Shown here: positions 26,024 to 33,435 of the stretch, in pieces
Position numbering within the stretch: the first letter of the stretch is position 1
How the letters are laid out: each line of letters opens with the position of its first letter
Assembly (NCBI RefSeq): GCF_019357415.1
Contig: NZ_CP048410.1
Span: forward strand, 2,079,001-2,143,000
Source: Gramella sp. MT6
GTDB taxonomy: Bacteria; Bacteroidota; Bacteroidia; Flavobacteriales; Flavobacteriaceae
Reading direction: 5' to 3'
DNA length: 64,000 nt
The notes under the pieces: generated by a model
Database searches by the model: none
Seen by the model: only the letters and a program-made list of their open reading frames with translations
Told to the model about the DNA's origin: nothing
Position numbers and translations under genes: made by a program

Positions 26024-26773
26024 CTAAGAGTTTTGATACATGGCCTGATCTTCGACTTTTTCTTCAAGTTTTTCCTGTTTTCTGCGCTCCTTTAAAAAGT
26101 CCTTTAATTCTTCACCGTATTTAGATTTCTTCACCTTTGGCGCTAGAGATGAATAGATCGTATCCAGATATTTGATATTTGCATCGAATACCTCAGAAAG
26201 AGCAAGATATGGAGCGATCTCGTGCTCCTTATTGTTAATGGCGAAATTGACTGTGTATAAGTACTTTCTTTTCAGAAGTTTGTCATATTTCTTATCGATC
26301 TCCATTAATTTTTCCTCATCCTGAGCTTTCTCAGCCTCGAAACTTTCCTTGATAAGTTCAAGATTTTGATCGTTGAACCTACTAATCATCTTGCGGTATT
26401 CTATTAATTTTTCCTGGTTTACAGAACCCACAATTTTCGCGTTAGTTTCAAATTTTTCAAGGTTTGTATTAATGGTTACCTCACCTTTATCTGCGAAAAA
26501 ATCTATACGATCGTCATATCTGTTATTATCAACTTTTTCTAAATAGAGATACATGATCTGCGGACTCTCTATATAAGTTTCCATAGCAAAGGTTGGGTCA
26601 CCATCAACTACCACAGAGTCTACATTTACAAGAACGGTGTCCTTTATTTTCTGAAGGTAAAGGGTTCCTTTTTTAAGGCCTTTAACTTCTCCGCTAACAG
26701 TAAGGTTGCTTTCTTTCTCTGAACAAGCTGTTATGCTTATTATAAAAACTAAAAGAAGAGCTAATTTTTTCAT
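26024..26773 (-). CDS. DUF4369 lipoprotein without a thioredoxin domain
   Basis: A 249-residue lipoprotein. The signal peptide ends in a lipobox (SITAC, Cys17). Residues about 22-120 match DUF4369 (VSGEVKGLKKGTLYLQKI...). That domain usually sits at the N-terminus of thiol:disulfide oxidoreductases of Bacteroidota, but here the C-terminal thioredoxin part is replaced by a helical, charged region ending RRKQEKLEEKVEDQ. No CxxC is present, so redox activity is unlikely. It should face the periplasm on a membrane. Function unknown. Confidence 0.8.
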   Translation of the reverse strand: MKKLALLLVFIISITACSEKESNLTVSGEVKGLKKGTLYLQKIKDTVLVNVDSVVVDGDPTFAMETYIESPQIMYLYLEKVDNNRYDDRIDFFADKGEVTINTNLEKFETNAKIVGSVNQEKLIEYRKMISRFNDQNLELIKESFEAEKAQDEEKLMEIDKKYDKLLKRKYLYTVNFAINNKEHEIAPYLALSEVFDANIKYLDTIYSSLAPKVKKSKYGEELKDFLKERRKQEKLEEKVEDQAMYQNS

Positions 26774-26829
26774 GTGTTGAATTCAGATTTTTTAAGGTGG
26801 GCAAATATCTTATATTTTTCTGTTTAATA

Positions 26830-28095
26830 CTAACTCCCAGCAGCTATTTGCATTAAAATTGTACACAAGATCGCACCGTAAGTTCCAACCACGTATCCAA
26901 AGACTGCAAGCAATACTCCAACAGTAGCTAGAGAAGGGTGGAAGGCTGCTGCCACTACCGGCGCAGACGCCGCTCCACCTACATTTGCCTGGCTTCCTAC
27001 GGCGAGGAAGAAATAAGGTGCTTTAATAAGTTTCGCGGTGGTGATTAATACTATTACGTGAATCAAAATCCAGATTAGACCGATGCCTAATAGTCCGGGA
27101 TTTTCAAAGATCTTTCCAAGGTCCATTTTCATCCCGATGGTAGCGACCAGGATATAGATAAAAATACTTCCGATCTTACTTGCTCCGGCTCCTTCATATT
27201 TTTTCATTTTAGTGAAAGAAAGAATTATTCCGATGGCAGTAGCTATAGTGATCATCCAGAAGAACTGTGATGAAAATGAGGAAAGCGCGCTTTTTGAATC
27301 ACTAAAGATTTCAAAATTAGCCAGAAGATATTCAGACATTCCATCAGCGCCCCAATGTGCAATTCCCACTGCACCAAAGGCTAGAGCCAGCATAATCATA
27401 AAATCTGGCAGGGTAGGTATTCTGGTTACGCTTTCAGCATAACTGCTCACCTTTTCTTTAAGCTCGTGTATGGCAGAATTGTCTGCCTTTAACCAATTGT
27501 CGATACTTTCATTTTTACCAATTCCCATAAGGATGATGGCCATCCAGAGGTTTGCAACCACAATATCAACTAAGACCATACCTCCGTATAATTCGGGGTT
27601 ATACTCATAGATCTCTAACATAGCGGCCTGGTTGGCACCTCCACCAATCCAACTTCCAGCAATTGTAGAAAGTCCTCTCCATATCGCATCGGGGCCAACT
27701 CCGCCTAAAGTTTCTGGAGAAATTACAGACATTATTAGAATGGCCAGTGGTCCACCCAGAACGATTCCAATAGTTCCGGCAAAGAACATTATCAAAGCCT
27801 TAGGTCCAAGGTTGAATATCGCCTTTAGATCTATACTAAGCGTCATAAGCACTAAAGCGGCTGGTAGTAAAAACCGGCTTGCTACAAAATATAACTGAGA
27901 GGTCTCATCATCGATCCATCCCAAAGAATTAAAGACCGCCGGGATAAGGTAACACATTAGTAAAGCGGGAACAATTTTGTAAAATTTCCCCCAAAAGCCA
28001 TCTTTCTTTGATGAAGTATAAAAAACGAAGCCCAGTGCGAGCATTAAAAGTCCAAAGACTATTGCGTCATTAGTAAAATAAGTAGTTTCTTCCAT
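26830..28095 (-). CDS. DUF819 integral membrane protein
   Basis: A 421-residue protein with about 12 hydrophobic segments. It belongs to the DUF819 (YjcL-like) family: SLGWIDDETSQLYFVASRFLLPAALVLMTLS and GSWIGGGANQAAMLEIYE are characteristic. The fold is related to sodium:solute carriers, and its substrate is unknown. The second half carries VGSQANVGGAASAPVVAAAF, like the helix-break motif of the first half, suggesting two repeats. It lies 64 bases downstream of the HAD gene on the same strand. Confidence 0.85.
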   Translation of the reverse strand: MEETTYFTNDAIVFGLLMLALGFVFYTSSKKDGFWGKFYKIVPALLMCYLIPAVFNSLGWIDDETSQLYFVASRFLLPAALVLMTLSIDLKAIFNLGPKALIMFFAGTIGIVLGGPLAILIMSVISPETLGGVGPDAIWRGLSTIAGSWIGGGANQAAMLEIYEYNPELYGGMVLVDIVVANLWMAIILMGIGKNESIDNWLKADNSAIHELKEKVSSYAESVTRIPTLPDFMIMLALAFGAVGIAHWGADGMSEYLLANFEIFSDSKSALSSFSSQFFWMITIATAIGIILSFTKMKKYEGAGASKIGSIFIYILVATIGMKMDLGKIFENPGLLGIGLIWILIHVIVLITTAKLIKAPYFFLAVGSQANVGGAASAPVVAAAFHPSLATVGVLLAVFGYVVGTYGAILCTILMQIAAGS

Positions 28096-28159
28096 AAAAT
28101 TAGACTAGATGGCCGGCAAAATACAATTTTTATTATTTAGGATTAAAGGCGGGACAAAC

Positions 28160-28969
28160 TTAAATTTTGAGCAATTCTGAAATGCTTTTTGCTACGCCAT
28201 CTTCTTTTCCTGTAGTAGTTACCATATGCGCTATTTCCAGTACCTCTGGCTTTGCATTTCCTACAGCGATACCCATTCCTACACCTTTTAGCATTTCAAT
28301 ATCGTTGTAATTGTCTCCGAAGGCCATGCTTTGAGAAAGGGGAATCCTGAAATGATTTTCTAGTAGGTGTTCTACTGCGGTTAATTTCGAGATCGCTTTT
28401 GGAGCTATTTCCAGATAGGAAGGTTTAGACCTGTATAGGTGCAGATCTTCCGGATAATTTTCTAGTAGGAAATCCCGAATGCGGTCTATATTTTCCTCTT
28501 CACCCATTGCCATGATTTTGTGAGCTCCCTTTTCCTCGCTTTTCCATTTAGAAATAACATTGCTGTTGCTTTCAAATTCAGGATTTACCTTAGTGTTGTT
28601 AATCTCCCGTCTAGTCCAGAAATCATCTTTCGGGACATACCATTCGTCATTGTGAAATAGACTTAAGTGTACATCGAGGTTTTCATTGAAACTGGATAGT
28701 TCACTAAGAATTTCAATAGGTATTTCGGTAGAGCTGACCGATTGTCCATCTACCAGAATCAATCCGCCATTATAGCTAATCAAAGGTAGGTGTTCAATTT
28801 CCATTTTTTTCTGAAGATGCCTCATAGCCGCGGGCATTCTTGAAGAAATTAAAATAAACGGAATCTTAGAATCATTTAGTTTTTTAATAGTTTCTACAGT
28901 ATAATCTGATAAGTCTCTTTCGGCATTCAGCAAAGTGCCATCAATGTCTGAAAATATTATTTTGAACAT
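28160..28969 (-). CDS. HAD-family (Cof type) phosphatase
   Basis: A 269-residue HAD hydrolase, subfamily IIB. Motif I is SDIDGTLLN (nucleophile Asp), motif II is LISSR, motif III is the conserved Lys in PKAISKLTAVEHLL, and motif IV is GDNYNDIEML. A C2B cap lies in the middle. Such enzymes dephosphorylate sugar phosphates or flavin-type substrates; the substrate is not known here. Its ATG overlaps the stop of the ribbon-helix-helix gene by one base, so it is the last gene of the operon starting at the SPFH gene. Confidence 0.9.
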   Translation of the reverse strand: MFKIIFSDIDGTLLNAERDLSDYTVETIKKLNDSKIPFILISSRMPAAMRHLQKKMEIEHLPLISYNGGLILVDGQSVSSTEIPIEILSELSSFNENLDVHLSLFHNDEWYVPKDDFWTRREINNTKVNPEFESNSNVISKWKSEEKGAHKIMAMGEEENIDRIRDFLLENYPEDLHLYRSKPSYLEIAPKAISKLTAVEHLLENHFRIPLSQSMAFGDNYNDIEMLKGVGMGIAVGNAKPEVLEIAHMVTTTGKEDGVAKSISELLKI

Positions 28970-29139
28970 TATTCTTCCTGCTTTTTATTTTTGGGGTTTC
29001 TTTTTGCTTCCTTTAAAGCCTTGTTAAGCATCCATTCTATCTGCCCATTGGTACTTCGAAATTCATCTGAAGCCCATTTCTCGATAGCTTTAAGCATATC
29101 TTCATCTACTCGTAAGGCGAATGCTTTTTTCTTGCCCAT
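28969..29139 (-). CDS. small Arc-type ribbon-helix-helix regulator
   Basis: A 56-residue protein (MGKKKAFALRVDEDMLKAIEKW...) read from an ATG at 29139. The beta strand KAFALRVDEDMLKAIEKWA and the two following helices (SDEFRSTNGQIEWMLNKAL) fit the Arc/MetJ fold, which binds DNA as a dimer of dimers through the N-terminal strand. It starts three bases after the hydrolase stop, and its own stop overlaps the HAD ATG (TAATG). It is the only DNA-binding protein of the operon, so it may autoregulate at the repeated site upstream of the SPFH gene. Confidence 0.85.
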   Translation of the reverse strand: MGKKKAFALRVDEDMLKAIEKWASDEFRSTNGQIEWMLNKALKEAKRNPKNKKQEE

Positions 29140-29142
29140 AAT

Positions 29143-30081
29143 TTACTCAAGTTCTTTGATAAAATTGGTGATAACCGGAATCAATTCAGGATGTAAAGGC
29201 CTGTTGGGTTCGTTATAGGATTTTGTGTTTACCAGTCTGTCCTTGCTTTCTACCTTTCTGAAGATATGATTCATATCCTCGAGCAATACCAGTTTGGAAT
29301 TTTCATTAGCCGAATGCAGCATTTCAGCCTCTTTAGGTTCCGTTTGGATATCCATGGTCCCATTAATGATCAAAACCGGGATGTCAAGATCTTTTATTTC
29401 TTCTGAAGGATCATATTGTATCCAGGTTTTAATGAATGGTTGAACGTACGGAGCGAAAATTGAAGCCAGCATGGGATTGTCATTTTCTGTACTTCCTTTT
29501 TCCTTTAGCTCGTCAAATTTCTTGCGGGTACTATCTCCCAGTTCAGGGGCCATCTTTGAAAACTGTTCCACTATTATATCATCTATTGGTTGTCCTGGTC
29601 CAGCTAGAGAAATAAACGCATCTGCATTTTCTTTCGAAGCCAATATCCCAATTAGCGATCCCTGGCTATGACCGGCTATGATGAAATTTTCAAATTCATC
29701 CTTCGCTTTAAAATAATTAAGAATATCGACCACATCTCCAGCCATATCTGAAATAGTTAGGTCTTCTATTTTCATTTTAAGTTCCGTCATTTTAAAGATC
29801 CTTTTATCAAAACGATAAGAAGCTATACCATTTTTGGTAAGTTCCCGGGCCATTTTCTTGATCCCGTCGTTCTTCATCATGGATTGATTTCCATCCCTGT
29901 CGGTAGGGCCTGATCCCTGAATGAAAATAACTACACTTTCAGCTTTTTGATCTATAGGTCTTGTAATAGTGCCCTCGATAAGCTCATTAATATTTAATTC
30001 CGCTTCAGAATAGGTTTCAGCCTGTGCATATCCTGTTAGGGAAATGGCTGATAAAAGGAATGTAATAATGAATTTTTTCAT
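29143..30081 (-). CDS. secreted alpha/beta hydrolase
   Basis: A 312-residue protein with a signal peptide (about 1-19, ending TGYAQA). The catalytic triad can be placed: Ser in GHSQGS (about 152-157), Asp in NGTMDIQ (about 252), and His in DMNHIF (about 279). FIQGSGPTDRDGN is the oxyanion-side strand. It should be a periplasmic serine esterase or peptidase of the alpha/beta family, substrate unknown. It overlaps the preceding PH-like gene by four bases and is followed after three bases by the RHH gene. Confidence 0.87.
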   Translation of the reverse strand: MKKFIITFLLSAISLTGYAQAETYSEAELNINELIEGTITRPIDQKAESVVIFIQGSGPTDRDGNQSMMKNDGIKKMARELTKNGIASYRFDKRIFKMTELKMKIEDLTISDMAGDVVDILNYFKAKDEFENFIIAGHSQGSLIGILASKENADAFISLAGPGQPIDDIIVEQFSKMAPELGDSTRKKFDELKEKGSTENDNPMLASIFAPYVQPFIKTWIQYDPSEEIKDLDIPVLIINGTMDIQTEPKEAEMLHSANENSKLVLLEDMNHIFRKVESKDRLVNTKSYNEPNRPLHPELIPVITNFIKELE

Positions 30082-30560
30082 GTTCGATTTAGTTTTTCCT
30101 GATATCGCCGGATAACTTTCCTTGCTTCTTCAGGTTTATTGGTTCCTATCAGGAATTTCTTTTTGTCTTTTGTAATAATCTGTATCCCCATATTTCCTGA
30201 CACATTATACGCCTTAGCCTTTCGAAATACTCGAATTCCCCAGCCACCATATTCCGACCATGGTGAGTATTTCCTAACATAACACTGGTTAATCTCACTC
30301 CATTTGAATTCTTTTCTGAAATAACCAACAGGTTCAAACCTGGTTTTGATTCCGTTGGCATCGATCCTGGTGTGTAATCTTAATACGCATATGATCAAAA
30401 TGACCAAAACTATAATTCCAAAGCCTAGAAATTCATAATTTATTGGGTCACTTTTTCTATACTTATATATAATAGAAAGTGTGCTTCCTATTAGGGTTGT
30501 TCCTAGAATCGCGATCAATCCCCATTGTCTAAAGGCTTGTTCTTCCTTGAAAATTCGCAT
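30078..30560 (-). CDS. membrane protein with PH-like domain
   Basis: A 160-residue protein with two membrane segments (about residues 14-32 and 46-64) and a C-terminal cytoplasmic domain (RIDANGIKTRFEPVGYFRKEFKWSEINQCYVRKY...GIQIITKDKKKFLIGTNKPEEARKVI) with the strand-and-helix layout of bacterial PH domains. It starts two bases after the SPFH stop and overlaps the hydrolase by four bases. It may act with the SPFH protein on a membrane microdomain; this is an inference. Confidence 0.65.
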   Translation of the reverse strand: MRIFKEEQAFRQWGLIAILGTTLIGSTLSIIYKYRKSDPINYEFLGFGIIVLVILIICVLRLHTRIDANGIKTRFEPVGYFRKEFKWSEINQCYVRKYSPWSEYGGWGIRVFRKAKAYNVSGNMGIQIITKDKKKFLIGTNKPEEARKVIRRYQEKLNRT

Positions 30561-30562
30561 TT

Positions 30563-31423
30563 TTAATGATTCAGGGTGCCGGCATTTACAACAGGGGTTG
30601 CGTCTTTATCACTACACAAGACCACCATAAGGTTGCTAACCATAGCAGCTCTTCTTTCACCATCAAGATCTACAACCTCTTTTCTGCTTAATTCATCTAG
30701 AGCCATTTCAACCATACTTACGGCACCTTCTACGATCTTATGTCTCGCGGCAACTATGGCTGTAGCCTGTTGCCTTTTCAACATTGCGCTGGCAATCTCG
30801 TTAGCATAAGCAAGATACCCGATCCTTGCTTCCAGAACTTCGATCCCGGCTATATGCAATCTTTCTTCAAGTTCTTTTTCCAGGGCATCGCTTACTTCAT
30901 TCACACTAGATCTTAGTGTGATATCTTCATCAAGCCCTTCATCGGCAAAATTATCATAAGGATATAAACTGGCAAGTTTTCGAACGGCGGCATCTGTTTG
31001 AACAACCACAAAATTTTCAAAGTTATCAACGTCAAAAGATGCTTTAAATGTGTCCATAACCCGCCATACCAGGATAGTGCTGATCATCACAGGATTACCC
31101 AATTTATCATTCACTTTAAGACGTTCACTGTCAAAATTTCTTGCTCTCAGGGATATTTTCTTTTTAGTATAAAAAGGATTTACCCAGAATAATCCATTTT
31201 GTTTTACGGTCCCCCTGTAATCTCCAAAAAGTAAAAGTACGCGGGATTCGTTAGGGTTTACAAGGATAAGACCCGGCAGAATAATGATAGAAATAATGAA
31301 AGCAATTCCCCATAGCGGATTGCCGGTAGTTAGAACAGCGATGATGCTTCCTAAGAATAAGATTAGGAAGAGAAATAACATTACGTAACCGTTAAAGGCC
31401 TTTAGTGATTTTTCCTGTGTCAT
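30563..31423 (-). CDS. SPFH (band 7) domain membrane protein
   Basis: A 286-residue protein. Two N-terminal membrane segments (about 12-32 and 38-55) precede an SPFH domain (RVLLLFGDYRGTVKQNGLFWVNPF ... RLHIAGIEVLEARIGYLAYANEIASAMLKRQQATAIVAAR) with the helical flotillin-like tail. SPFH proteins oligomerise into membrane rings and microdomains that hold proteases or organise lipids. It is the first gene of a five-gene operon (PH-like, hydrolase, RHH, HAD), with its promoter and repeated operator-like sequence directly upstream. Confidence 0.9.
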   Translation of the reverse strand: MTQEKSLKAFNGYVMLFLFLILFLGSIIAVLTTGNPLWGIAFIISIIILPGLILVNPNESRVLLLFGDYRGTVKQNGLFWVNPFYTKKKISLRARNFDSERLKVNDKLGNPVMISTILVWRVMDTFKASFDVDNFENFVVVQTDAAVRKLASLYPYDNFADEGLDEDITLRSSVNEVSDALEKELEERLHIAGIEVLEARIGYLAYANEIASAMLKRQQATAIVAARHKIVEGAVSMVEMALDELSRKEVVDLDGERRAAMVSNLMVVLCSDKDATPVVNAGTLNH

Positions 31424-31437
31424 GATTGAAATATGTT

Positions 31438-31473
31438 ATGATATTAAAATGATATCATAAATATATGATATTA
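31438..31473. promoter_or_regulatory. repeated ATGATAT(T/C)A operator-like site
   Basis: ATGATATTA at 31438-31446 and 31465-31473, and ATGATATCA at 31449-31457 (the centre of a 10-bp palindrome 31449-31458). The first two copies start 11 bases apart, about one DNA turn; the third starts 16 bases later. They lie between the divergent SPFH and S1/P1 nuclease genes and are candidates for the RHH protein. Confidence 0.5.
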
Positions 31474-31521
31474 AATTTTAAACTGTTTGTATTCTTAACA
31501 GTTATTTTTTAAAGGCTTGTT

Positions 31522-31529
31522 TATATTTG
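31522..31529 (+). promoter_or_regulatory. -7 element of the S1/P1 nuclease gene
   Basis: TATATTTG is a perfect TANNTTTG, 18 bases before the ATG. No TTG lies at the usual distance upstream. Confidence 0.5.
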
Positions 31530-31547
31530 CCGCAAATAATAAAGAAT

Positions 31548-32348
31548 ATGAAAAACATACTTTTTGCAGCTTTTTTGATATTTTCTTCAGCTTTTGGATT
31601 TGCTTCTGAGGATGATTGGGGTAAAACAGGGCATAGGGCCACTGCAGAAATTGCTGAAAATCACCTTAGTGAAAAGGCAAAAAAAGCTATTAACGATCTT
31701 TTGGGGGGTTATGGCCTTGCGTTTGTCGCTAATTATGCCGATGATATTAAAAGTGATCCAGACTATAGGAAATATGGACCTTGGCATTATGTAAATATAG
31801 ATCCCGATGCAGATAAATACGTAGTTGAAGAGGCGAGTGAGGACGGAGATTTGGTGCAGGCCATTAGAAAATGCGTGGATGTTTTAAAGGATGATAGTGC
31901 TTCAGAAGAGAAAAAGGAATTCCATTTAAAGATGTTAGTTCATTTTGTAGGGGATTTACATCAGCCTTTTCATACCGGTCACGCCGAAGATAAAGGAGGA
32001 AATGATATTCAGGTACGTTGGTTCAACGATGGGTCTAATATTCACAGGGTATGGGATAGTGAAATGATCAATTTTTACCAGATGAGCTATACAGAACTTG
32101 CTATGAATACTAAGGATCTGAAGAAGTCTGAAATAAAATCTATTCAGAAAGGAAAGTTATTAGACTGGGTTTATGAATCCAGGGCGATGGCTGAAGATCT
32201 TTATGCTGGAGTTGAAAATGGTGAAAAATTGGGCTATGCTTATATGTATGTACATATGCCTACAGTACTTACTCAATTGCAAAAAGGAGGTATACGTTTA
32301 GCTAAGATCCTTAATGATATTTATTCTGGAAATGAGAAAGATTCTTAA
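31548..32348 (+). CDS. secreted S1/P1-type nuclease
   Basis: A 266-residue enzyme. The ATG at 31548 is used; a TTG at 31527 lies in the promoter. After a signal peptide (about 1-19), mature WGKTGHRATAEIAENHL starts with the zinc-binding Trp and His typical of the family. Other metal ligands are in VANYADDIKSD, HYVNI, LVHFVGDLHQPFHTGH and HRVWDSEMI. Enzymes of this family cleave single-stranded RNA/DNA and 3'-nucleotides with three zinc ions. It is probably a periplasmic phosphate-scavenging nuclease. Its stop overlaps the convergent AlkB gene by four bases. Confidence 0.93.
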   Translation: MKNILFAAFLIFSSAFGFASEDDWGKTGHRATAEIAENHLSEKAKKAINDLLGGYGLAFVANYADDIKSDPDYRKYGPWHYVNIDPDADKYVVEEASEDGDLVQAIRKCVDVLKDDSASEEKKEFHLKMLVHFVGDLHQPFHTGHAEDKGGNDIQVRWFNDGSNIHRVWDSEMINFYQMSYTELAMNTKDLKKSEIKSIQKGKLLDWVYESRAMAEDLYAGVENGEKLGYAYMYVHMPTVLTQLQKGGIRLAKILNDIYSGNEKDS

Positions 32349-32920
32349 AAGATCTTTCTGAAGGTAAGGTTTATCCTTGGGTTCACTTGTTTCTTGGTTT
32401 TTGGGAGCTGATGTTTCCAGAATTCCTGAGTAGTGCCCTTCATAATTAAAAGGCTGCCATGTTGCAGCCTTATTTTATGCTTAGCCGTTGTGTCTTTTTT
32501 ATGTTTCAAATGGAAGATCCTTTCGGCACCCAGACTAACCGAAGCAATGATAGGATTTTTTCCTAATTCCTTTTCGTCATCAGAATGCCACCCCATACTG
32601 TCTGAGCCATCCCGATAATAATTCGCCAGGCAAACATTAAAATTAGTTTGGCAATATAACTCACAGCCTTTCCTGATCTCATCAAGCTCGCTGGTGAAAG
32701 GATCTGGTTTCATTTCCAGACCTGAATAGGTATAGGTTTTTCCAGCTTCACCGAATAAAGCGGTTAATCTTGGTTGATAGATCTCACGGCCAAAAAGCTT
32801 TATTTTATCATGTCTCCAGTTTTCCAGTTTTTGAAGATGTTCTAGAAAAAAATCAGCCTTTTTCTTTTCTAAAAAATCTGGATAATATTCCAGGTCTGCA
32901 TCTAAAAGATCAATCTTCAT
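32345..32920 (-). CDS. AlkB-like 2-oxoglutarate/Fe(II) dioxygenase
   Basis: A 191-residue alkylated-DNA/RNA repair dioxygenase. Iron ligands are in MGWHSDDEKEL (His-x-Asp) and the distal His in FWKHQLPK, and 2-oxoglutarate is bound by Arg in NPRINLTFRKIF. SVSLGAERIFHLKHK matches the nucleotide-lid region. It demethylates damaged bases; closest in layout to AlkBH2/3-like bacterial enzymes. It is preceded by a DoxX-like gene 12 bases upstream, and its end overlaps the nuclease gene on the other strand. Confidence 0.93.
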   Translation of the reverse strand: MKIDLLDADLEYYPDFLEKKKADFFLEHLQKLENWRHDKIKLFGREIYQPRLTALFGEAGKTYTYSGLEMKPDPFTSELDEIRKGCELYCQTNFNVCLANYYRDGSDSMGWHSDDEKELGKNPIIASVSLGAERIFHLKHKKDTTAKHKIRLQHGSLLIMKGTTQEFWKHQLPKTKKQVNPRINLTFRKIF

Positions 32921-32932
32921 AGGGTTTTAGTT

Positions 32933-33292
32933 CTAATATCTTAAATAATACCATGCCCACCAGATGATTATGAATTGTAGGAAAATTCTTGCAATTAGAG
33001 CCCATTTTGGAAATCCAGCACCAGCCTTTTCTGATGATAACATATAAAAGTGCACCAGTAAGAACACAATCAGCATTAGGATGATACCATAAATAGCATA
33101 ATCTTTCGTCTTTGGGAACATTAATGCAATACCAAGAATAATTTCAACCAATCCGCTTAAAAGCACCAGGGCCTTATGTGCTGGGAGGTAGCGCGGCATT
33201 ATCCTCATGTACATATTTGGTTTTATGAAATGAAATATACCAGCAATGGTATACATTATTGCCATTAAGTAAAGGTGCCATGGATAGGTCAT
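32933..33292 (-). CDS. DoxX-like membrane protein
   Basis: A 119-residue protein with four membrane helices (about 5-25, 42-60, 66-84, 96-116). LSGLVEIILGIALMFPKTKDYA is the typical DoxX/MauE-like stretch. Members are small integral membrane proteins of poorly known function. It is 12 bases from the AlkB gene and in the same direction. Confidence 0.8.
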   Translation of the reverse strand: MTYPWHLYLMAIMYTIAGIFHFIKPNMYMRIMPRYLPAHKALVLLSGLVEIILGIALMFPKTKDYAIYGIILMLIVFLLVHFYMLSSEKAGAGFPKWALIARIFLQFIIIWWAWYYLRY

Positions 33293-33435
33293 GAAATTAA
33301 TTTTTGTTGAAGATAATAGAATTTAGCATTTGAAGAAATTAGATAAAAATATCTATACAGTAAATAAATGTTGCGTAAGTACTTTAATTAGAGTAATTTC
33401 AAAGCCCGAAATCTAACTGTAAACCTAACCAACTT

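Noticed and set aside
31527..31547. Upstream TTG start for the S1/P1 nuclease
   Set aside because: The TTG is part of the TATATTTG promoter element, and the signal peptide starts at the ATG 31548.
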